A stretch of 64,000 bases of DNA, taken from NCBI GenBank assembly GCA_900314355.1, contig OMUY01000096.1:1-64000 (forward strand). The letters run 5' to 3'. The DNA comes from an uncultured Eubacteriales bacterium. GTDB taxonomy: Bacteria > Bacillota > Clostridia > Oscillospirales > Acutalibacteraceae. The position numbers and the translations under genes were made by a program. The notes under the pieces are model-generated. The model saw nothing but the letters and a program-made list of their open reading frames with translations. It ran no database searches and was not told the origin of the DNA. Shown in pieces: positions 27,433 to 37,195 of the stretch; position 1 is the first letter of the stretch, and each line of letters opens with the position of its first letter.

Positions 27433-29184
27433 GTGAAAGAGAATATAAAAACATTGTCGAAAAGTATAGGGGAATATAAAAAACAGGTAATTATGACTCC
27501 TTTTTTTGTTTTAATCGAAGTCGTAATGGAATGTATAATTCCGTTTTTTACGTCCGGCCTTGTAAACAACATCAGAGCCGGGTGCGGAATTGACGTTATT
27601 TTAAATTACTCAGTAAAGCTTGTGATCATGGCTCTGACGTCTTTCGCCGGCGGAACTGTTGCCGCCGTGACATGCGCGAAGGCGTCGGCAGGGTTTGCGA
27701 AAAACCTGAGAAACGATATCTTTCACAATATTCAGTCTTTTTCGTTTGAAAACATAGATTCATTTCTTCCGGCCTCCCTTGTCACAAGACTCACAACCGA
27801 CGTATCAAATATTCAAATGGCGTTTATGATGATAATCAGGACGGCTGTAAGATTCCCGTTTACGCTCGTTTTCGCCTTTGTTATGGCTTTTGTTATGGGC
27901 GGTAAACTCGCTTTTATATTTTTCTTTACAGTCCCGTTTCTCGCATTCGGTCTCATCGCAGTTATAAAAACCACTACTCCGCTTTTTAACGCCGTATTTA
28001 AAAAGTACGACAGAATGAATGAATCGGTCGAAGAAAACATTTCCGGAATAAGAGTCGTCAAATCATTTGTAAGAGAGAAATTTGAAAAGAGGAAATTTTC
28101 AAAGACGTCAGACGACGTGTGCAAAGATTTTACCAAGGCAGAAAAAATACTCGCTTGGAATAATCCTATGATGCAGTTTTGCATTTACGTAGTAATGGTT
28201 GTCGTTTTGATTTTCGGCTCCAATATAATAATCACTACAACCGGAGCCGATTTGGACGTAGGACAGCTTTCGGCGCTTCTCACTTATTCTTTTATGATGC
28301 TTCAAAGCCTTATGATGCTGTCTATGGTTTTCGTCATGATAATAATATCCGAGGAATCGGCGCAGAGAGTTTGCGAAGTACTTAATCAGAAATCAACGCT
28401 GACAAGTCCGGAAAACGCCGTTAAAACGGTCAATGACGGCTCTGTTGATTTTGATAAAGTATCATTCAAATATTCCGAAAAAGCCAAAAAATATGCTCTG
28501 TCCGACGTAAACTTTCATATATCATCAGGTGAAACTATAGGAATAATAGGCGGAACGGGTTCGTCAAAATCCACTTTGATACAGTTGATTCCGAGGCTTT
28601 ACGACGTTTCGTCCGGCTCTGTCTCGGTTGGTGGAATAAATGTAAAAAAATACGACCTGAAAACTTTGAGGGATTCGGTTGCCGTCGTTCTTCAGAAAAA
28701 TGTTCTTTTTTCCGGCACTGTAAGGGATAATCTTAAATGGGGCAATAAAGACGCCACCGAGGAACAGATTGAAAACGCTTGCCGTGCGTCGTGCGCCGAT
28801 GAATTTATTTCGGAAATGCCTAAAGGTCTCGACACTTATATCGAACAGGGCGGAACAAACGTTTCCGGAGGACAGAAGCAGAGGCTTTGCATAGCAAGAG
28901 CTCTTCTGAAATCGCCTAAGATACTTATTCTCGACGACTCCACAAGCGCTGTCGATACCGCTACGGAGGCGAAAATAAATCTCGCCATGAAAAAATACAT
29001 ACCCGAAACCACAAAGATTATCATAGCGCAGAGAATTTCATCAGTCAAAAATGCGGACAGGATAATCGTAATGGACGGCGGAAAAATATCCGATATCGGC
29101 ACGGATTCGGAACTTATGGAAAGGTCTGAAATTTACAGGGAGGTTTGCATATCACAGACGAAAGGAGCTGAAATCGATGAATAA
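27433..29184 (+). CDS. Heterodimeric ABC exporter, subunit with degenerate ATPase site
   Basis: A 583-residue fusion of a six-helix ABC exporter membrane domain and a nucleotide-binding domain. The Walker A loop is GGTGSSKST. The signature is NVSGGQKQRL. Walker B ends LILDDSTSAVD, where the catalytic Glu is replaced by Asp. That change marks the non-catalytic half of heterodimeric exporters such as BmrC/BmrD or TM287/288. The start is GTG with GGAGG six bases upstream. The partner gene overlaps its last 8 bases, so the two are translationally coupled. The exported substrate cannot be told from sequence. Confidence 0.92.
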   Translation: MKENIKTLSKSIGEYKKQVIMTPFFVLIEVVMECIIPFFTSGLVNNIRAGCGIDVILNYSVKLVIMALTSFAGGTVAAVTCAKASAGFAKNLRNDIFHNIQSFSFENIDSFLPASLVTRLTTDVSNIQMAFMMIIRTAVRFPFTLVFAFVMAFVMGGKLAFIFFFTVPFLAFGLIAVIKTTTPLFNAVFKKYDRMNESVEENISGIRVVKSFVREKFEKRKFSKTSDDVCKDFTKAEKILAWNNPMMQFCIYVVMVVVLIFGSNIIITTTGADLDVGQLSALLTYSFMMLQSLMMLSMVFVMIIISEESAQRVCEVLNQKSTLTSPENAVKTVNDGSVDFDKVSFKYSEKAKKYALSDVNFHISSGETIGIIGGTGSSKSTLIQLIPRLYDVSSGSVSVGGINVKKYDLKTLRDSVAVVLQKNVLFSGTVRDNLKWGNKDATEEQIENACRASCADEFISEMPKGLDTYIEQGGTNVSGGQKQRLCIARALLKSPKILILDDSTSAVDTATEAKINLAMKKYIPETTKIIIAQRISSVKNADRIIVMDGGKISDIGTDSELMERSEIYREVCISQTKGAEIDE

Positions 29185-31105
29185 AACAGGCAAAAGATCA
29201 TCTGTCGGAAAAATGAAGATGATAAAAAAAGGGACTGCCGGAAGAATTATAAAAACGGTTTTTCACTATTACCCGGTTATGACGTCTCTTACAGTCGTAT
29301 GTATTTTGATTTCTGCCGTAGTCTCCTCCATTCCGTCTGTTTTTATGCAGAATGTAATTGAAATAATCGAACAGTCATGGCGTCAGAAGCTCACATGGGC
29401 AGACGTCGGCGGCGAGATAATCAGAAAAGTTCTTCTTCTTATAGTAATGTACATAATCTCGCTTGCGGCAAGCATCGCCTACAACAGAATGATGGCAGTC
29501 ATAACTCAGGGCTCTTTGAATAAATTGAGAAAAGATATGTTCGGCGTCATGCAGAGTCTTCCTATCAAATATTTTGACCAAAACGACCGAGGCGACATAA
29601 TGAGTCGTTATACAAACGATATAGACGCTTTGAGAGAGATGATATCTCAGTCGTTTCCTCAGCTTCTTATGTCGGGGACTGTCGTAATATCTGTTTTCTT
29701 TATTATGATTTATTATTCCCTCTGGCTTACTCTTCTTATCATTTTGGGCTGTGTTATAATGTACCTTGCGATAAATAAATGCGGTTCTGTATCCGCCGGA
29801 TATTTCTTCCGTCAGCAGGAGTCTCTCGGAAAAGTTGAGGCCTACGCCGAGGAGATAATGAACGGTCAAAAGGTAGTTAAAGTGTTCAGCCACGAGCCGG
29901 AGTGCGAAAAAGAGTTCAGAAAAAGAAATGAAAAGCTTTTCAGAGATTCCGATACGGCTAACAAGTACGCGAACATTTTAGGACCTATTCTTATGAATAT
30001 CGGCAACTTGAATTATGTTCTTGTCGCTGTTATCGGCGGAATATTAATCGCCGCCAAAGCTAAAAATATTTCGCTTTCGGGCCTTCCTATAGGCATTTCA
30101 ATCGTAGTCCCGTTTCTCAATATGACAAAGCAGTTCACCGGCAACATAAATCAGGTATCTCATCAGATAAATCCGATAGTCATGGGTCTTGCCGGCGCAC
30201 AGAGAATATTTTCCCTGACAGACGAAAAGCCGGAGACGGACGATGGCTATGTCACTTTGGTCAACGTCGATGTTTCTCCCGACGGACAGATAACAGAAGC
30301 CGAAAAAAGAACGGGCAAATGGGCGTGGAAACATCCTCACAGCGCCGATTCCACCGTGACGTATAAATTGCTTGAGGGCGACGTCAGGTTAAATCACGTC
30401 GATTTTTCGTATGAACCGGGAAAGCAGATACTTCATGACATATCAGTCTATGCCAAACCCGGTCAGAAAGTCGCTTTTGTAGGAGCTACCGGCGCCGGAA
30501 AGACAACTATTACAAATCTTATAAACAGGTTCTACGATATTGAGGACGGCAAAATAAGGTACGATTCAATAAATATCAACAAGATAAAAAAGTCCGACCT
30601 CAGGCGCTCTATGGGAATAGTTCTTCAGGATGTAAATCTTTTTACCGGAACTGTCATGGAGAATATCCGCTACGGAAAAATCGACGCTTCGGACGAAGAC
30701 TGCGTAAAAGCGGCTAAACTCGCGGGCGCGGACGATTTCATCACAAGGCTTCCGAAAGGATACGACACAATGCTCACCGGAAACGGCGCGAACCTCTCGC
30801 AGGGTCAGAGACAGCTTGTATCTATCGCAAGGGCGGCCGTCGCTGATCCTCCTGTAATGATAATGGACGAGGCGACATCATCTATCGACACGAGAACAGA
30901 GCAGATAGTTCAGCGTGGAATGGACGCTCTGATGAAAGGCAGAACCGTCTTTGTAATAGCGCACAGACTTTCAACCGTCAGAAATTCCGATGTGATAATA
31001 GTTCTTGACCACGGCAGAATAATCGAAAAGGGAAATCACGAGGAGCTTATCAGGCAGAGAGGAATGTACTACCGGCTCTATACAGGCGCATTCGAGCTTG
31101 AGTGA
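29177..31105 (+). CDS. Heterodimeric ABC exporter, catalytic subunit
   Basis: A 642-residue ABC exporter half-transporter. An N-terminal tail of about 35 residues precedes six membrane helices; the intracellular loop contains KYFDQNDRGDIMSRYTNDID. The NBD has Walker A GATGAGKTT, signature LSQGQRQL, Walker B MIMDEATSSID with the catalytic Glu, and the switch His in VIAHRLSTV. It supplies the active Walker A/B site that pairs with the SGGQ signature of the upstream partner. An insertion of about 40 residues before the NBD (near 355-400) is typical of this half. GGAG precedes the ATG. Confidence 0.93.
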   Translation: MNKTGKRSSVGKMKMIKKGTAGRIIKTVFHYYPVMTSLTVVCILISAVVSSIPSVFMQNVIEIIEQSWRQKLTWADVGGEIIRKVLLLIVMYIISLAASIAYNRMMAVITQGSLNKLRKDMFGVMQSLPIKYFDQNDRGDIMSRYTNDIDALREMISQSFPQLLMSGTVVISVFFIMIYYSLWLTLLIILGCVIMYLAINKCGSVSAGYFFRQQESLGKVEAYAEEIMNGQKVVKVFSHEPECEKEFRKRNEKLFRDSDTANKYANILGPILMNIGNLNYVLVAVIGGILIAAKAKNISLSGLPIGISIVVPFLNMTKQFTGNINQVSHQINPIVMGLAGAQRIFSLTDEKPETDDGYVTLVNVDVSPDGQITEAEKRTGKWAWKHPHSADSTVTYKLLEGDVRLNHVDFSYEPGKQILHDISVYAKPGQKVAFVGATGAGKTTITNLINRFYDIEDGKIRYDSININKIKKSDLRRSMGIVLQDVNLFTGTVMENIRYGKIDASDEDCVKAAKLAGADDFITRLPKGYDTMLTGNGANLSQGQRQLVSIARAAVADPPVMIMDEATSSIDTRTEQIVQRGMDALMKGRTVFVIAHRLSTVRNSDVIIVLDHGRIIEKGNHEELIRQRGMYYRLYTGAFELE

Positions 31106-31397
31106 AAAAAACATTTCTTTTTTCTGTGTATTTATATCGATAAAATAAAATTTCGATATTATTGATTTATTTAAAAAAAATCCGCCCCATTGAGAGACGG
31201 ATTTTTTTAGGAGAAAAATTAAAAAACGAAGTACACTAAACAAATGAGAATTGCTTTTTAAAATCGATACTATATAAATCATATTCATTTTTCGGGACTT
31301 ATTCCTCCCGCCGCCTTTTTTTGAAAACGGCGGGCAAGGGAACAAGCCTGATGAAAAAAGAAAAGCAAATATGAAATCTATCGGAGAAAAATTTTTA
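31106..31397. other. Intergenic region between convergent genes
   Basis: Holds the terminator at 31173-31208 and a GC-rich hairpin (CCCGCCG 31307-31313 with CGGCGGG 31328-31334) that may end the minus-strand glutamine synthetase transcript but lacks a clear T-run. No gene is supported. Confidence 0.5.
31173..31208. terminator. Terminator after the ABC exporter operon
   Basis: A-run then AAATCCG pairing with CGGATTT (right arm near 31198-31204) followed by a T-run; symmetric enough to act on both strands. Confidence 0.75.
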
Positions 31398-33497
31398 TCA
31401 GATATAGAAGAGAATTTTTGAATATGTGGGATAGGAAAGGTATTCCTCGGCCATCTCGTTTTCAATCTCGTCGCCTATTACTCTGAGTTCGTTCATGGCT
31501 GTTAAAACAGTGTCCTTGAAGTAGTTCGCGGCTTCCTGTCCCTCCGGGACGTCTTTTCCGGCTATTACGGCGTCATTCAGAGCGTCAACTTTCTCGTACA
31601 TTATGTTAAGTTCTTTTGAGAGTTTGTCGGCGAGTTTGTAAGCCGCGTCATTCGTGACGTCAAGACCAGCTTCTTTCTTCTTTGTCTCCGTATCGGCGAG
31701 CATATTAATATACCTGAATACGCCGGGGATAATGTCCTTTTTCGCCATATCGAGCATTGTGAGTGCTTCGATGTTTATTTTCTTCGAATAATTTTCGAGC
31801 ATTATCTCGGCTCTCGCCTCGACCTCGGGACGAGTGAGAATGTGATGCTTCTCGAACAGAGCGATATTCTTTTCGCTCGTGTAGTAGGGGATTGCGTCAG
31901 CCGTTGTCTTGAGATTGAGAAGTCCTCTCTTTTCAGCCTCTGCTACCCACTCTTTGTCGTAGCCGTTGCCGTTGAAAATAATTCTCTTGTGAGCTTTAAA
32001 TTCACGCTCGCAAATCTTCATGGCGTCCGCTTCCGGATTTTCGGAACCTTCAAGTTCGTCTGCGAAAATAGAAAGTGATTCGGCGACTATTGTGTTTATT
32101 ATGAAGTTGGGACCCGCGAGAGAGAAAGCCGAACCGGGCATTCTGAACTCAAATTTATTTCCCGTGAATGCGAAAGGCGATGTTCTGTTTCTGTCTGTGT
32201 TGTCCTTTTTGAATTTGGGAAGAGTATTTACTCCGGTCTCGATAGAGCCTGCGGATTTTTCCTCAAATGTTTTGCCGTCGATAATTGCGTTAATTACCTT
32301 TTCAAGGTCATCGCCAACATAGATTGAAACTATTGCCGGAGGCGCTTCGTTAGCTCCGAGTCTGTGATCGTTTCCGGCGCTCGCCACTGAAATTCTGAGA
32401 AGATCCTGATAATCGTCTACGGCTTTGATTACAGCTGCGAGGAATATGAGGAATTTAGTATTTGACTCGGGATGTTTGCCGGGATCGAGAAGGTTTATTC
32501 CTGTGTCGGTCATTATTGACCAGTTGTTGTGCTTGCCTGAACCGTTGACGCCTGCAAACGGTTTTTCATGAAGAAGACATGCGAGACCGTGTCTGTCGGC
32601 AACCTTTTTCATTATTTCCATCGTCAGCTGATTCTGGTCGGTCTGTACGTTTGTTGTTGTGAATACGGGCGCGAGCTCGTGCTGAGCCGGAGCCACCTCG
32701 TTATGCTCCGTCTTAGCGTAAACGCCGACTTTCCAAAGTTCCTTGTTCAGGTCTTTCATGAACTCCATAACTCTCGGTTTTATAACTCCGAAATAATGGT
32801 CGCCCATTTCCTGTCCCTTAGGCGGTTTTGAACCGAAAAGAGTTCTGCCTGTAATGACGAGGTCTCTTCTCTGTTTATATGTTTCCTTGTCTATTAGGAA
32901 ATATTCCTGCTCAGCGCCGACTGTGGTGCTTACCTTTTTGGCTTCAATTCCGAGTTCGGACAGAACTCTGACAGACTGTCTTGAAAGTTCCTCCATAGAT
33001 CTCAGCAGAGGAGTCTTTTTGTCGAGAGCCTCGCCGGTGTATGAGCAAAACGCCGTAGGTATACATAATGAATCGTCCTTAATGAATGCGGGCGATGTGG
33101 GATCCCATGCGGTATATCCTCTTGCTTCAAATGTAGCTCTTATTCCTCCGGAGGGGAAAGAAGATGCGTCGGGTTCGCCTTTGATAAGCTCTTTTCCGGA
33201 AAATTCCATTATTACTTTTCCTCCGGGAGCCGGGCTGATGAATGAATCGTGCTTTTCGGCTGTTATGCCTGTCATGGGCTGGAACCAGTGAGTGAAGTGG
33301 GTCGCGCCTTTTTCGATAGCCCATTCTTTCATAGCGTGAGCTATGGCGTTGGCTGTGTCTTTGTCGAGGTCTTTGCCCTCGTCTATGATTTTGTGAAATG
33401 ACTTGTACACGTCTTTCGGCAATCTCTGACGCATAGCGTCGTCATTGAATACAAGACTGCCGAACAGCTCCGGTACATTTACTTTTTCTTCTGACAT
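31398..33497 (-). CDS. glnN: Glutamine synthetase type III
   Basis: A 699-residue enzyme that makes glutamine from glutamate, ammonia and ATP. The size and motifs are those of the GSIII (GlnN) family: FTHWFQPMTGITAEKHDSF, VGAEQEYFLIDKE, KTEHNEVAPAQHELAP, GVNGSGKHNNWSI and GANEAPPAIVSIYVG. The start is the ATG at 33497 (MSEEKVNVPELFG), which has GGGAGG just upstream; the frame stays open further upstream but that part is the leader RNA. An intrinsic terminator sits between the promoter and this RBS, so expression is probably controlled by antitermination. Confidence 0.95.
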   Translation of the reverse strand: MSEEKVNVPELFGSLVFNDDAMRQRLPKDVYKSFHKIIDEGKDLDKDTANAIAHAMKEWAIEKGATHFTHWFQPMTGITAEKHDSFISPAPGGKVIMEFSGKELIKGEPDASSFPSGGIRATFEARGYTAWDPTSPAFIKDDSLCIPTAFCSYTGEALDKKTPLLRSMEELSRQSVRVLSELGIEAKKVSTTVGAEQEYFLIDKETYKQRRDLVITGRTLFGSKPPKGQEMGDHYFGVIKPRVMEFMKDLNKELWKVGVYAKTEHNEVAPAQHELAPVFTTTNVQTDQNQLTMEIMKKVADRHGLACLLHEKPFAGVNGSGKHNNWSIMTDTGINLLDPGKHPESNTKFLIFLAAVIKAVDDYQDLLRISVASAGNDHRLGANEAPPAIVSIYVGDDLEKVINAIIDGKTFEEKSAGSIETGVNTLPKFKKDNTDRNRTSPFAFTGNKFEFRMPGSAFSLAGPNFIINTIVAESLSIFADELEGSENPEADAMKICEREFKAHKRIIFNGNGYDKEWVAEAEKRGLLNLKTTADAIPYYTSEKNIALFEKHHILTRPEVEARAEIMLENYSKKINIEALTMLDMAKKDIIPGVFRYINMLADTETKKKEAGLDVTNDAAYKLADKLSKELNIMYEKVDALNDAVIAGKDVPEGQEAANYFKDTVLTAMNELRVIGDEIENEMAEEYLSYPTYSKILFYI

Positions 33498-33513
33498 AAA
33501 AATTTTCCTCCCT

Positions 33514-33561
33514 AAATAAAAACAAAAAGACGCCCGGGATAATTTAAAATCTCCGAGCGCC
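33514..33561 (-). terminator. Leader terminator (attenuator) in front of glnN
   Basis: On the minus strand GGCGCTCGG pairs with CCGGGCGTC over 9 bp (plus-strand arms 33553-33561 and 33529-33537), followed by TTTTTGTTTTTATTT and then the glnN ribosome binding site. Confidence 0.7.
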
Positions 33562-33580
33562 ATTGCTTTGATTAATTTAG

Positions 33581-33608
33581 ATTTTAGTCCGAAAAATCCA
33601 TTTGTCAA
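33581..33608 (-). promoter_or_regulatory. glnN promoter
   Basis: On the minus strand TTGACA (plus 33603-33608), 16 bp, TAAAAT (33581-33586). Transcription would begin near 33574, leaving only about 12 nt before the leader terminator. Confidence 0.65.
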
Positions 33609-33896
33609 TACTTTTTTAATGAAATCGCTTTATTATATTAAAGTGCAAAGCGCCAAATTAATTTTTTTGGCAATCTTTTACATAAAAATTTCTGCCTGCT
33701 TCAGTGTGAGACATAATACTTTATTTAAATAAAATATGAAATAAAATTGATGTTGAAAAAAAGCAGCCGAGTTGATATAATAAGCAAAACATATCATAGG
33801 GAAAAATATGTTTATATGAAATAATAATAAATCATAACAGATAAATTATCAGTTTTCGGAGAGATATAAAATCTCTGAATTTTACGGGAGACAAAA
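33609..33896. other. Divergent control region between glnN and lon
   Basis: AT-rich. Contains the lon promoter. No CIRCE or CtsR-type heat-shock operator was seen. Confidence 0.4.
33753..33781 (+). promoter_or_regulatory. lon promoter
   Basis: TTGAAA (33753-33758), 17 bp, TATAAT (33776-33781) with an extended TGA before the -10. Confidence 0.8.
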
Positions 33897-36560
33897 ATGA
33901 AAAAAAAGGAAAAGGATAAAAATACAGATATCGTTGCCGATATTGACGTCGATGACAAAAAAGATATTTCGTCCGATGAAGAAAAATCAGTATCCGCCGA
34001 AGGCGATACGGAAAAAGAAAAAGCCGAAAAATTATCGGAAGATACTGCCGCAGAAAACGACGCGGATGACAATTCCGACGATGAAATAAATCTGCCAGAA
34101 AATTTCATTCCGCCTTATATTCACAAGGAAATGCCTGTAATCTGTCTTCGCGGAACAGTTCTTTTCCCCGTGAGCGGAATAAGATTTGATGCGGCGCGTC
34201 CCCAGACATTAAGGGCGCTGAAACAATGCACCGATATGGACTCATCCGTATTGCTTGTGGCGCAGAAAGATTCGTCTGTGCAGGATCCGACGGATAGAGA
34301 CCTTTATACTGTCGGTACGGTAGCCAAGATATCGCAGGTTATCAGGGGAAGGGATTTTATGGATCCGCTCACCGTATTCTGCGACGGAATGTACAGAGCG
34401 AAACTCGAATATATCAAACAGTATGATCCTTATGTAAAAGGCGTAGTTCAGATGGTATACGAGGACAAACCGGATGCTTGCAGTGCCGTAGAAAAGAAAA
34501 GAGTGAAGGCTCGCACACGTCTCGCCAAGGCAAAATACGACAGATATGCGGAACTTGCTCTTCATTTTGTGGACGGATATTTTCCGGATCCTGTCGACGA
34601 TATTGACGACCTCAGCGCCGGACTTCTCGCCGATACTGTTGCCAATAATATGGTTACGCTCAGCGTCGAAATACGGCAGAATATTCTCGAGGAGCTTGAC
34701 CAATATCGGAGACTTGAACAGGTTCTCAAATACCTTGAAAGTGAGATAAGCCTTCTTGAGGAGCAGAGCAGAATAGAAAAACAGGTTGAAACGGCTCTCG
34801 ACAAGAGCCAGAGGGAATATTACCTCAGGGAAGAACTGCGAGCCATCTACTCGGAACTCGGCGAAACCGATGACGAGAGAAACGAGGCCGAGGAGTTCAA
34901 ACAGCAGTTGAAAGATTCCTTGATGCCGCAGGAGAACAAAGATAAACTTCTGAAAGAAATTTCAAGATTTTCTAAAATCCCGTCGAGTTCGCCCGATTCG
35001 TCAGTTTCAAGAATATATATCGAAAAATGCCTCGCGCTGCCGTGGGGCAAGTACACCGACGATAATTTTAATATTACGAGCGCCAGAAAACAGCTTGACA
35101 AGGACCATTACGGACTTGAAAAGGTAAAAGAAAGAATTATAGAGACTCTCGCGGCAATCCACCTGTCGCCCGAAATGAAGGGACAGATTATCTGTCTCGC
35201 CGGCCCTCCCGGAGTAGGAAAAACATCAATCGCAAAATCAGTAGCTAAGGCTATGGGCAGAAAATACGCGCGAATTTCCCTCGGCGGCGTAAACGACGAG
35301 GCCGAGATAAGAGGCCACAGAAGAACTTACGTCGGCGCTATTCCGGGCAGAATAATTAACGCCGTGACAGATGCGGGTTCTCAAAACGCGCTTATTCTTC
35401 TCGACGAAATAGACAAGCTCAGCGGCGATTTCAGAGGAGATCCGGCGTCCGCTCTTCTTGAAGTTCTCGATCCGGAACAAAATTCCACGTTCACGGACCA
35501 CTACATAGATATGCCTTTTGATTTGTCGAGGATATTGTTTATCACTACAGCGAACGACAAAAACTCAATTCCGGAGCCGCTTCTTGACAGAATGGAGATA
35601 ATAGACCTTGACGGCTACACGTTCGGAGAAAAACTTCAGATTGCCAAACGCCACTTGGTTCCCAATAACCTTAAAGAATACGGAATACAGAAATCTCAGC
35701 TCAAAATTACCGACGGAGCCTTGAAATCCATAATAGATGGCTACACGAGAGAGGCGGGCGTCAGAGAGCTTGACAGAATAATTTCAAAAATATGCAGAAA
35801 ATACGACGTCAGGTATCTCGAGGGCGATGAAAGTATGATGAAGGTATCTGAAAAAGATCTTTTCTCACTTTTGGGACCTGTAAAATTCAGAGACGACGAA
35901 GACGGCAAATTCAAAAAAGCCGTAGGATGCGTGAACGGTTTGGCGTGGACGTCTGTAGGCGGCGTTTTGTTGAGAGTCGAAGTCGCCGTAATGGACGGAA
36001 CGGGGAAAATTACTACGACCGGTTCTCTCGGCGACGTAATGAAGGAATCGGCGCAGATAGCCGTGTCTGTAGTAAGACAGAGAGCGTCTGAATACGGCAT
36101 AGATCCCGATTTCTATAAAAATAAAGATATTCATATTCATTTCCCCGACGGGGCTACGCCAAAGGACGGACCGAGCGCGGGCGTAACAATGACTACAGCC
36201 ATTGTCTCCGCTTTAAGCGGTATCAGCGTCAGGGGCGATATAGCTATGACAGGCGAAATTTCACTCACGGGCAGAGTGCTGCCTATAGGCGGACTTAAAG
36301 AAAAGTCTATGGCGGCGTACAGACACGGTATCAGGGAAGTTATTATACCGGAAAGAAACGAGCCGGATATTTACGAATGTGACGAAAGTGTAAAAAATGA
36401 AATCACATTCATAAAAGCGGAAAAAATAGACGACGTTCTCAACGCCGCTTTAATCAGAAACGAAATTACGGAAAAAACTTCGAGGCCGAAACTTAAAAAG
36501 AAAGCCGGAACGAAAATATCTCCCGTAAAAAAAGAGCCCTCCGAAAGGGCTTATGACTGA
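33897..36560 (+). CDS. lon: ATP-dependent protease Lon
   Basis: An 887-residue cytoplasmic AAA+ protease that degrades damaged and regulatory proteins. The order is: an unusual N-terminal extension of about 70 residues that is very rich in Asp, Glu and Lys; the substrate-binding LON-N domain starting MPVICLRGTVLFPVSG; a coiled coil; the ATPase with Walker A GPPGVGKTS and Walker B ALILLDEIDK; and the Ser-Lys protease domain with PKDGPSAGVTM and GGLKEKSMAAYRHG. The extension is low complexity and is not part of the usual family length. GGGAG precedes the ATG. engB follows, a conserved pairing. Confidence 0.96.
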   Translation: MKKKEKDKNTDIVADIDVDDKKDISSDEEKSVSAEGDTEKEKAEKLSEDTAAENDADDNSDDEINLPENFIPPYIHKEMPVICLRGTVLFPVSGIRFDAARPQTLRALKQCTDMDSSVLLVAQKDSSVQDPTDRDLYTVGTVAKISQVIRGRDFMDPLTVFCDGMYRAKLEYIKQYDPYVKGVVQMVYEDKPDACSAVEKKRVKARTRLAKAKYDRYAELALHFVDGYFPDPVDDIDDLSAGLLADTVANNMVTLSVEIRQNILEELDQYRRLEQVLKYLESEISLLEEQSRIEKQVETALDKSQREYYLREELRAIYSELGETDDERNEAEEFKQQLKDSLMPQENKDKLLKEISRFSKIPSSSPDSSVSRIYIEKCLALPWGKYTDDNFNITSARKQLDKDHYGLEKVKERIIETLAAIHLSPEMKGQIICLAGPPGVGKTSIAKSVAKAMGRKYARISLGGVNDEAEIRGHRRTYVGAIPGRIINAVTDAGSQNALILLDEIDKLSGDFRGDPASALLEVLDPEQNSTFTDHYIDMPFDLSRILFITTANDKNSIPEPLLDRMEIIDLDGYTFGEKLQIAKRHLVPNNLKEYGIQKSQLKITDGALKSIIDGYTREAGVRELDRIISKICRKYDVRYLEGDESMMKVSEKDLFSLLGPVKFRDDEDGKFKKAVGCVNGLAWTSVGGVLLRVEVAVMDGTGKITTTGSLGDVMKESAQIAVSVVRQRASEYGIDPDFYKNKDIHIHFPDGATPKDGPSAGVTMTTAIVSALSGISVRGDIAMTGEISLTGRVLPIGGLKEKSMAAYRHGIREVIIPERNEPDIYECDESVKNEITFIKAEKIDDVLNAALIRNEITEKTSRPKLKKKAGTKISPVKKEPSERAYD

Positions 36561-36582
36561 AAAATTAGGCGGTAAAATCAAT

Positions 36583-37161
36583 ATGCCAAACCTGAGAAAC
36601 GTTAAATTCCTGAAATCATACGGATTGTCAACGCAGCTTGATTTTTCGGACAGACCCGAGATAGTGTTCTCCGGCAGGTCAAATGTCGGCAAGTCTACTT
36701 TAATCAACAGTTTGTGCGGTCAGAAAAATCTGGCGAGAGTATCGTCATCGCCGGGAAAGACAGCTACTATAAATTTCTTTGAAGCGGACGGATTTTATCT
36801 TGTGGATCTGCCCGGCTACGGTTACGCCAAAAGAAGCGACGATGAAAAAAAGAGATGGGCAGAGCTTGTCGAGGGATATTTTTCGCAGGACAGAAACATA
36901 TCTTTAGTCGTTCAGCTTGTCGATTCGAGGCGGGATCTGACTGACGACGACGCCGACATGATTAATTTTCTGATTGACGGCGGTTATAATTTTATAGCGG
37001 TTCTTACAAAATGGGATAAACTCAATAAAACAGAACAGACGGAAGCCGAAGAAAGATTTTCAAAATCTCTTCCCGGCATAAAGTCTATTCCGTTTTCTTC
37101 CATAAAAAAAATCGGAACCGACGAAACAATAAGGGAAATAATCAAAGCTGTAAAAAAATAA
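36583..37161 (+). CDS. engB: Ribosome biogenesis GTP-binding protein EngB (YsxC/YihA)
   Basis: A GTPase needed for late 50S subunit assembly. Motifs: G1 GRSNVGKS, G3 DLPGYG, G4 TKWDK. The ATG at 36583 is chosen because it places 30 residues before the G1 loop, as in B. subtilis YsxC, and AGGCGG lies 10 bases upstream. An alternative ATG at 36553 overlaps the lon stop codon and would add ten residues. The 193-residue product fits the family. It is co-transcribed with lon. Confidence 0.93.
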   Translation: MPNLRNVKFLKSYGLSTQLDFSDRPEIVFSGRSNVGKSTLINSLCGQKNLARVSSSPGKTATINFFEADGFYLVDLPGYGYAKRSDDEKKRWAELVEGYFSQDRNISLVVQLVDSRRDLTDDDADMINFLIDGGYNFIAVLTKWDKLNKTEQTEAEERFSKSLPGIKSIPFSSIKKIGTDETIREIIKAVKK

Positions 37162-37195
37162 ATAATATAATAAAAAGAAAGGTCGCAAAAAAATT

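Noticed and set aside
29375..29893. 172-codon minus-strand open frame
   Set aside because: Lies wholly inside the ABC exporter gene, has no RBS and no recognisable protein pattern.
33609..33896. CIRCE or CtsR operator before lon
   Set aside because: No TTAGCACTC-N9-GAGTGCTAA and no CtsR heptad repeat found.
34242..34703. 153-codon minus-strand open frame inside lon
   Set aside because: Antisense shadow of the Lon N-domain; no start signal and an implausible composition.
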